The notes under the pieces were generated by a model, which was given only the letters and a program-made list of their open reading frames with translations, was not told the origin of the DNA and made no database searches. A stretch of DNA of 64,000 bases from Micromonospora sp. RP3T (GTDB lineage Bacteria; Actinomycetota; Actinomycetes; Mycobacteriales; Micromonosporaceae), in assembly GCF_003027925.1 (NCBI RefSeq), contig NZ_PYPS01000038.1:1-64000 (forward strand). The letters run 5' to 3'. Each line of letters opens with the position of its first letter. Position 1 is the stretch's first letter. A program made the position numbers and the translations under genes. This document shows positions 61,345 through 64,000 of this stretch, piece after piece.

Positions 61345-62280
61345 GTGTCCGTGCTCAGTCAGACCGCCCTGCTCACCGAACTCGAACCGGTCGTGGAGAA
61401 GAACCTCGACCGGCATCTGTCGCTGGCCAAGGAGTGGTTCCCGCACGAGTACGTGCCGTGGAGCGACGGCCGCACGTTCGACGGTCCGCTCGGCGGCGAG
61501 GCGTGGTCGGAGGCCGACTCGACGCTGCCCGAGGCGGCCCGCACCGCGCTGATCGTCAACCTGCTCACCGAGGACAACCTGCCCTCCTACCACCACGAGA
61601 TCGCCAGCCTGTTCGGGCGGGACGGCGCGTGGGGCACCTGGGTGCACCGGTGGACCGCGGAGGAGGGGCGGCACGGCACCGCGATCCGCGACTACCTCAC
61701 GGTGAGCCGGGCGGTCGACCCGGTGGCGCTGGAGCGGGCCCGGATGGTGCACATGTCCGCCGGTTACCGCAATGTCCACGACGACGAGGTGCTGCACTCG
61801 CTGGCGTACGTGTCGTTCCAGGAACTGGCCACCCGCATCTCGCACCGCAACACCGGCCGGGCCACCGGCGACCCGGTCTGCGAGGCGCTGCTGTCCCGGG
61901 TGGCGGCGGACGAGAACCTGCACATGGTCTTCTACCGCAACCTGCTCGCGGCGGCGTTCGAGCTGGCGCCGGACCAGGCCATGCGGGCGGTCGCCGACGT
62001 GCTTGCCGACTTCCAGATGCCGGGCGTGGGCATCGACGGCTTCGCCCGCAAGTCGGTGGCGATCGCGCTGGCCGGCATCTACGACCTGCGCCAGCACCGC
62101 GACGAGGTGGTGGTGCCGGTGCTGCGCCAGTGGAACCTGTTCGAGGTCACCGGCCTGACCGGCGACGGCGAGGCCGCCCGCGAGCAGATCGCCGCCCACC
62201 TGGACATGCTGGAGACCCAGGCGGCCCGCTTCGAGGAGCGTCGCGCCGCCCGCGCCGCCCGCCTGGCCCGCACGCCCTGA
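61345..62280 (+). CDS. Acyl-ACP desaturase (di-iron, ferritin-like)
   Basis: 311 aa. The paired di-iron ligands are visible: E106-E107-x2-H110 (TAEEGRHG) and E190-x2-H193 (ADENLH). This is the FA_desaturase_2 family, which introduces a double bond into acyl-ACP using O2 and ferredoxin; mycobacterial DesA1/DesA2 are relatives. GTG start with GGGAG within the palindrome's edge. The palindrome implies tight control of membrane unsaturation; no regulator gene is adjacent. Confidence 0.93.
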   Translation: MSVLSQTALLTELEPVVEKNLDRHLSLAKEWFPHEYVPWSDGRTFDGPLGGEAWSEADSTLPEAARTALIVNLLTEDNLPSYHHEIASLFGRDGAWGTWVHRWTAEEGRHGTAIRDYLTVSRAVDPVALERARMVHMSAGYRNVHDDEVLHSLAYVSFQELATRISHRNTGRATGDPVCEALLSRVAADENLHMVFYRNLLAAAFELAPDQAMRAVADVLADFQMPGVGIDGFARKSVAIALAGIYDLRQHRDEVVVPVLRQWNLFEVTGLTGDGEAAREQIAAHLDMLETQAARFEERRAARAARLARTP

Positions 62281-62440
62281 CCCCCACCCCCACCCCGCCC
62301 TCGGCGATCTTGCACTTGCTGCCCCGGCGAAAGCCCTGATCCGGACTTCTCGCGGGCCGAAAGTGCAAGATCGCGGGAGCGGAGGGGCAGGGGGAGGGAG
62401 GGTCAGGGGGTTTCGAGGGGGAAGAGGAGGCAGGTGGAGG
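62281..62440. repeat. Composite intergenic element: C-rich tract, hairpin, G-rich tract
   Basis: C-rich 62281-62300; hairpin 62304-62374 with outer arms GCGATCTTGCACTT and AAGTGCAAGATCGC; G-rich 62376-62440. Shares GATCTTGCACTT and GCCCCGGCGAAA with the element at 28348-28414. It lies between the convergent desaturase and thioesterase genes and overlaps the thioesterase 3' end. Confidence 0.75.
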
Positions 62441-62909
62441 TGGCGTGGGCGACCAGGCGGTCGGCCGGGTCGGTCAGGCGGGCCTCGGCCAGCGCGGTGC
62501 GGCGGCCCCGTTGCAGCACGGTGCCCTCGCAGCGCAGCATGCCGCTGGTCACGGTGACCGGGCGGAGGAACTTCACGTTGAGGTCGAGCGAGGTGTAGCC
62601 GACGCCGGCCGGCAGCGTGGTGTGCACGGCGCAACCGGCGGCGGTGTCGAGCAGGGTGGACAGGACGCCACCGTGCACCGTGCCGAGCGGGTTGTAGTGG
62701 AACTCCTGCGGCAGCAGCTCGACGACGACGCGGCCCTCGTCGGCCGTCATCCGCGCCATGTCGATGAGGTGCATGACCGGCGGCGCGGCCAGCTCGCCGG
62801 CGATCATCGCGCGCAACAGGTCAAGGCCGCTGCGCCGGCCGACGTGGGCCGCCCCGGCGACCGGATCGGACCAGGTGAACGTGCGGCTGCGCTCCTGCGT
62901 CTGGCTCAT
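62403..62909 (-). CDS. PaaI-type hotdog-fold thioesterase
   Basis: 168 aa from ATG 62909. The hotdog signature PLGTVHGGVLSTLLDTAAG carries the likely catalytic Asp. It hydrolyses acyl- or aryl-CoA thioesters. It is divergent from an HxlR regulator gene across 56 bp with an inverted repeat, so it is probably that regulator's target. Confidence 0.92.
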   Translation of the reverse strand: MSQTQERSRTFTWSDPVAGAAHVGRRSGLDLLRAMIAGELAAPPVMHLIDMARMTADEGRVVVELLPQEFHYNPLGTVHGGVLSTLLDTAAGCAVHTTLPAGVGYTSLDLNVKFLRPVTVTSGMLRCEGTVLQRGRRTALAEARLTDPADRLVAHATSTCLLFPLETP

Positions 62910-62936
62910 GGACCCAGCCTCGCAGCACGTTGCTGA

Positions 62937-62951
62937 GTCTGTCAATCAGAC
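62937..62951. promoter_or_regulatory. Inverted repeat between thioesterase and HxlR genes
   Basis: GTCTG-tcaat-CAGAC, 5-bp arms, directly before the TAGCCT -10 box of the HxlR gene. Plausible HxlR operator. Confidence 0.4.
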
Positions 62952-62952
62952 C

Positions 62953-62965
62953 TAGCCTGGTCGGC
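62953..62965 (+). promoter_or_regulatory. Leaderless -10 box of the HxlR gene
   Basis: TAGCCT (62953-62958) lies 7 nt before ATG 62966. Confidence 0.5.
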
Positions 62966-63439
62966 ATGAGACCCGCGGCACTGGACTGGTCGGTGGAGAA
63001 CTGCACCATCGCGCGCGCCATGGAGATCCTCGGCGAGCGGTGGACCGTGGTCGTGCTCCGCGAGGTGTTCAACGGCGTGCGCCGCTTCGACGACATGCGG
63101 GTTCGCACCGGCATTCCGCGTCAGGTGCTGACCAACCGGCTGTCCATGCTGGTGGAGCGTGGCGTGCTGCGGCGGGAGCCGTACCGCGAGCCGGGCAGCC
63201 GGCCGCGGCACGAGTACCGGCTCACCGGGATGGGGCTGGACCTGTGGCCGGTGCTGGTGGCGGTGCTCGGGTGGGGCGACCGGTACCTGGCCGACCCGGA
63301 GGGCCCGCCGCTGACCGTGACGCACCGCGACTGCGGCGCCGAGGTGCGGGCGGCGCTGCGCTGCGCCGAGGGGCACGACGTGACCGAGCCGCAGGACGTC
63401 GTGCCCGTCCCCGGCCCGGGCGCGCGTCGTCGCGGCTGA
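62966..63439 (+). CDS. HxlR-family transcriptional regulator
   Basis: 157 aa. HxlR signature: CTIARAMEILGERWTVVVLR, then RQVLTNRLSMLVERGVLRR and the wing RPRHEYRLTGMG. The last 50 residues contain four charged clusters and two Cys (HRDCGAEV, ALRCAEGH). It probably controls itself and the divergent thioesterase. Leaderless mRNA. Confidence 0.94.
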   Translation: MRPAALDWSVENCTIARAMEILGERWTVVVLREVFNGVRRFDDMRVRTGIPRQVLTNRLSMLVERGVLRREPYREPGSRPRHEYRLTGMGLDLWPVLVAVLGWGDRYLADPEGPPLTVTHRDCGAEVRAALRCAEGHDVTEPQDVVPVPGPGARRRG

Positions 63440-63652
63440 GCAGGGCCGCGTCGGGTCTGACACCTGGTGACGATGTTGTTGCCGCGGCGTTACATGCGGT
63501 GGCGGTGCGAATCCGGTCAAACGCATGTCTTGTTTACGATCTTAAATGTGTGAATACTTTGGGCAGCCCGGACGGTTTCCCCAGGTCGCCCGGGTTGTCC
63601 TCGGGCGTTTCCCCATGACAGCGCCCGTTCACCCCCATCCGGAGGTTGTTAC

Positions 63653-64000
63653 ATGCGACCCACGAGGTCCACGCTCCGTCGCGCCGCCGCCGTCGCCGTC
63701 GCCGGTACCCTGGTCACCGGCTCGCTCCTCGGCGCACCCGCTCAGGCCGCCCCCTCGCCCGCCTCGCCCGACGCCGCCGCCTCCCTCGTCGCCAAGCTCG
63801 GCGACCGCGCCGCCGGCACGTACGCCGACGCCAGCGGCAAGATGGTCGTCACCGTTACCGACACCGCCGCCGCCCGCCAGGTGCACGCCGCCGGCGCCGT
63901 GCCGAAGCTCGTCACCCGCGGCGCCAACCAGCTCAAGGCCGCCACCAGCGAGCTGGAGCGCTCCGCCAAGATCCCGGGCACCGCCTGGTGGACCGACGCG
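63653..64000 (+). CDS. Secreted S1-family serine protease precursor, cut by window end
   Basis: 116 codons visible. Signal peptide (MRPTRSTLRRAAAVAVAGTL ending at AQA) followed by an alpha-lytic-protease-type pro-region (AASLVAKLGDRAAGTYADAS, LKAATSELERSAKIPGTAWW), as in streptogrisins. The catalytic domain lies beyond the window. ATG 63653 has GGAGG 7 nt upstream. The 213-bp region before it holds an AT-rich promoter-like patch near 63530-63560 and no gene. Confidence 0.85.
   Translation, partial: MRPTRSTLRRAAAVAVAGTLVTGSLLGAPAQAAPSPASPDAAASLVAKLGDRAAGTYADASGKMVVTVTDTAAARQVHAAGAVPKLVTRGANQLKAATSELERSAKIPGTAWWTDA

Overview
The window is a high-GC actinobacterial chromosome segment. It most likely comes from Micromonosporaceae (Micromonospora or a close relative). 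Grounds: the phosphatidylinositol-mannoside genes pgsA-patA-pimA, PdxS/PdxT vitamin B6 synthesis, a DUF5753 XRE regulator paired with a DUF397 protein, GTG starts, and many TANNNT -10 boxes sitting 6-8 nt before start codons (leaderless transcripts). No tRNA, rRNA, CRISPR array, insertion sequence, integrase or prophage was recognised.

The backbone follows an order I recall from Mycobacterium tuberculosis (thrS to hisS): thrS, HIT hydrolase, pgsA, patA, pimA, pdxS, pdxT, yebC, vapBC, ruvCAB, yajC-secD-secF, apt, relA, cyclophilins, metallo-beta-lactamase hydrolase, hisS. Accessory blocks interrupt it.

1-6.0 kb: partial YcnI-like secreted protein, thrS, HIT protein, a membrane protein, a maltokinase-cap-like protein and an aldo/keto reductase. 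6.1-11.9 kb: EF-G2 and the PIM operon. 12-13.6 kb: pdxS/pdxT. 13.6-16.5 kb: an unusual three-gene minus-strand operon with a VirD4/TraG-like ATPase, a single-span membrane protein and an unrecognised protein; it is the best candidate for an undescribed system. 16.9-18.4 kb: yebC and vapBC. 18.4-20.3 kb: three tiny overlapping genes divergent from XRE/DUF397. 20.3-26 kb: GNAT, PadR with a membrane protein, and dnaE1. 26-34.9 kb: metallopeptidase-like protein, dicarboxylate symporter, class V aminotransferase, secreted peptidoglycan-binding protein, acyl-CoA dehydrogenase, zinc alcohol dehydrogenase, GntR-TetR fusion regulator and a flavin monooxygenase.

35.1-39.8 kb: a complete branched-chain-type ABC importer (livG-livF-binding protein-livH-livM). 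39.9-44.8 kb: a stand-alone B12-binding protein, a TetR/monooxygenase divergent pair with a striking double operator, and a DHA2 MFS exporter with its TetR. 44.8-47.6 kb: 3-hydroxybutyrate dehydrogenase and a GAF/PucR-type regulator. 47.7-61.3 kb: ruvCAB, SecDF-YajC, apt, relA, two anchored cyclophilins, a metallo-beta-lactamase hydrolase and hisS. 61.3-64 kb: acyl-ACP desaturase behind a 31-bp palindrome, thioesterase, HxlR regulator, and the start of a secreted S1 protease.

Non-coding structure is rich. Several palindromic operators lie in divergent or promoter regions. Two perfect terminators follow yebC and relA. A family of composite intergenic elements (C-rich tract, hairpin, G-rich tract) recurs at gene ends. 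A 22-nt repeat occurs next to the stop codons of two unrelated genes.
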